Part shown: positions 62,843 to 64,000 of the stretch, piece by piece
How positions within the stretch are numbered: the stretch's first letter is position 1
Layout of the letters: every line of letters starts with the position of its first letter
Assembly (NCBI GenBank): GCA_011772205.1
Contig: WVZY01000067.1
Location: forward strand, 1-64,000
Direction of reading: 5' to 3'
Source: Candidatus Latescibacterota bacterium
GTDB taxonomy: Bacteria; Krumholzibacteriota; Krumholzibacteriia; WVZY01
DNA length: 64,000 nt
Translations under genes and position numbers: made by a program
The notes under the pieces: generated by a model
Databases searched by the model: none
What the model was told of the DNA's origin: nothing
What the model saw: only the letters and a program-made list of their open reading frames with translations

Positions 62843-64000
62843 ATGCGCTCACTGAAACCGACGGCTGTCTTCTTGTTTCTCCTCTTCCTAAGCTCTGTCA
62901 TGATCCCCACCGCTGCTCAAGCGATAAAGTACGAGGTCGTGGTCTTTGATCCGAACTTCCAGCCTCCTCCAGGGGTGTTTTCCAGCGGCAGGTCGCAGGC
63001 AACCCGCATGATCCTCGATCACATCCGATCGAACTTCAGCTGGGCCGACACGACCGTTCAGGTCGGCACTTCGGCGCCTCCCAGTACCGGCGCGAACGAT
63101 GCCGTGAATACGGTCAAGATCCTGGATAGCTACTCCACGTCTTACTTTTCGCATCGTGGTGACGCCGATTGGCAGACGGAAGCCTGGGGCGTGACATACG
63201 GCGATGACGAGCATTATGCGTTTGGAAGGGACTTCAACAGCTCGGCACCGTTCCAGTCGGCCAATGCATCCAACGAATATGCCAGGGGTATGGGCGGTAC
63301 GATCGCGCACGAGCTCGGTCACGGCCTGAATGCCACCCATACGGGAAATATGAGCGACAAGATGTGCAGTGCTGCCACTGCAGGTGAGAAGGCGATCACG
63401 GACAGATCCTTCACGCTGGCCAACCAGGCGCGGATGCGGAGCGCGGCAAATGCGGGCGGAGCCGCTCCAGCAGGTGGCAGAGGACGGGAAAGGGTAACCG
63501 TTGTATATTCGCATCTCCCCCCCGGCGTTGATCCAACGATCAAGCAAGAAGACAAATGGTACGTCAACGTGACCATCGAGATGTTGGATCCCGCGTATGA
63601 TTTCGGCTATATCAACAGCGCAGGTAATTTCATCCGCCTGGAGGATATCGATTCGTTTTTCGATGTCCAACTTTTCGGCGGCGTCACCTACGAGTTTGCG
63701 CTTAGAGACAAGCTGGACATTACGGCAGTTTATCCGCTCAGCCATTACGGGGAGGCCATTCCGGGCGGCATGGTATTCCCTCCTACAGAGGCCGTCGCGC
63801 CCATTTTGGATGATCTGTACTTCGGTGAGATGGATCTCTGGTTCGAGATTCCCACAGGACCCATGGAGAGTGCGCCAACAGTACCCGTGAACGTCCATCT
63901 TTCCACCGAGGGAAACAATGGATTTGTAAAGCTTCCATACACGCAGATCCCCATGCTCCAGCATTGGGGAATGGTGCTGCTGGCCTTGATCCTGATCGGA
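62843..64000 (+). CDS. Secreted metzincin-like zinc protease with IPTL-CTERM-like tail (cut by window edge)
   Basis: The frame is open from the ATG at 62843 (GGGAGGG upstream) to the window end; 386 residues are visible. A signal peptide (VFLFLLFLSSVMIPTAAQA) is followed by a zinc-protease domain with HELGHGLNATH (156-166), i.e. HExxHxxNxxH. This has the metzincin spacing with Asn in place of the usual Gly. A possible Met-turn is DKMC (172-175). A beta domain shared with the upstream lipoprotein spans about 240-365. The last visible residues, IPMLQHWGMVLLALILIG (369-386), resemble the IPTL-CTERM protein-sorting tail (IPTLSxWG plus hydrophobic helix). Confidence 0.8.
   Translation, partial: MRSLKPTAVFLFLLFLSSVMIPTAAQAIKYEVVVFDPNFQPPPGVFSSGRSQATRMILDHIRSNFSWADTTVQVGTSAPPSTGANDAVNTVKILDSYSTSYFSHRGDADWQTEAWGVTYGDDEHYAFGRDFNSSAPFQSANASNEYARGMGGTIAHELGHGLNATHTGNMSDKMCSAATAGEKAITDRSFTLANQARMRSAANAGGAAPAGGRGRERVTVVYSHLPPGVDPTIKQEDKWYVNVTIEMLDPAYDFGYINSAGNFIRLEDIDSFFDVQLFGGVTYEFALRDKLDITAVYPLSHYGEAIPGGMVFPPTEAVAPILDDLYFGEMDLWFEIPTGPMESAPTVPVNVHLSTEGNNGFVKLPYTQIPMLQHWGMVLLALILIG

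Noticed and set aside
62888-63964. 358-residue minus-strand frame at the right edge
   Set aside because: Antisense to the secreted protease, which has a promoter, ribosome site, signal peptide and zinc motif.

Overview
The window is chromosomal DNA from a bacterium of roughly mid-50s GC by eye. It carries two FlgD-like secretion/sorting tails (residual at 284-469, intact on the 12784-15453 protein), a Ser/Thr kinase fused to TolB-like and TPR domains, many TPR proteins, and an archaeal-type HMG-CoA synthase/thiolase/DUF35 set. This fits an uncultured lineage in or near the FCB superphylum (Latescibacterota, Krumholzibacteriota, Eisenbacteria or Zixibacteria-like). That placement is inference; no rRNA or tRNA gene was seen to test it.

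Left part (1-15.5 kb, almost all minus strand). The end of an IS3-type transposase abuts the orphan 3' tail of a FlgD-domain secreted protein. A DUF4097 'DGD'-repeat protein follows, then a 112-bp inverted-repeat element. Next comes a tightly coupled operon, read from 8528 down to 1869: CoA-transferase III, FAD, 2Fe-2S and molybdopterin subunits of a xanthine-dehydrogenase-family hydroxylase, XdhC and a MocA-like cytidylyltransferase. It has its own sigma70-like promoter. A membrane Ser/Thr kinase, an ECF sigma factor with a zinc-binding anti-sigma partner, and a secreted eight-repeat protein with a FlgD-type tail complete this part.

Middle part (15.9-38.4 kb). Here lie an OPT transporter, a DegT aminotransferase, a HAD phosphatase, a LOG-family protein and a complete SUF operon in the order B-C-D-S-U-T, with an IscR-like palindrome upstream. 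TfoX-N, radical SAM and DUF4139 genes follow. The highlight is 31274-38422: archaeal-type HMG-CoA synthase, thiolase and DUF35 protein, then methylcrotonyl-CoA carboxylase beta, methylglutaconyl-CoA hydratase, biotin carboxylase and a separate biotin carrier. Together these enzymes form an unbroken chemical path between 3-methylcrotonyl-CoA and acetyl-CoA in the order of a liu operon, but with HMG-CoA lyase replaced by the synthase/thiolase/DUF35 module.

Right part (38.4-64 kb). This is mostly housekeeping and envelope functions: UppP, PepT, a DUF1028 Ntn-hydrolase with TPR, an NhaD-type antiporter, an MBL hydrolase, a variant family-4 uracil-DNA glycosylase, a DPP-III-like M49 peptidase, NAD-dependent DNA ligase, a secreted cyclophilin, DUF2905, a sucrose-phosphate-synthase-like glycosyltransferase with a P-loop kinase, an oversized transketolase-like enzyme and a TMTC-like membrane TPR glycosyltransferase. 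The right edge holds a lipoprotein and a metzincin-like secreted protease. These two share a C-terminal domain, and both have near-consensus promoters; the protease ends in an IPTL-CTERM-like tail cut by the window edge. No CRISPR array, prophage, rRNA or tRNA was recognised.
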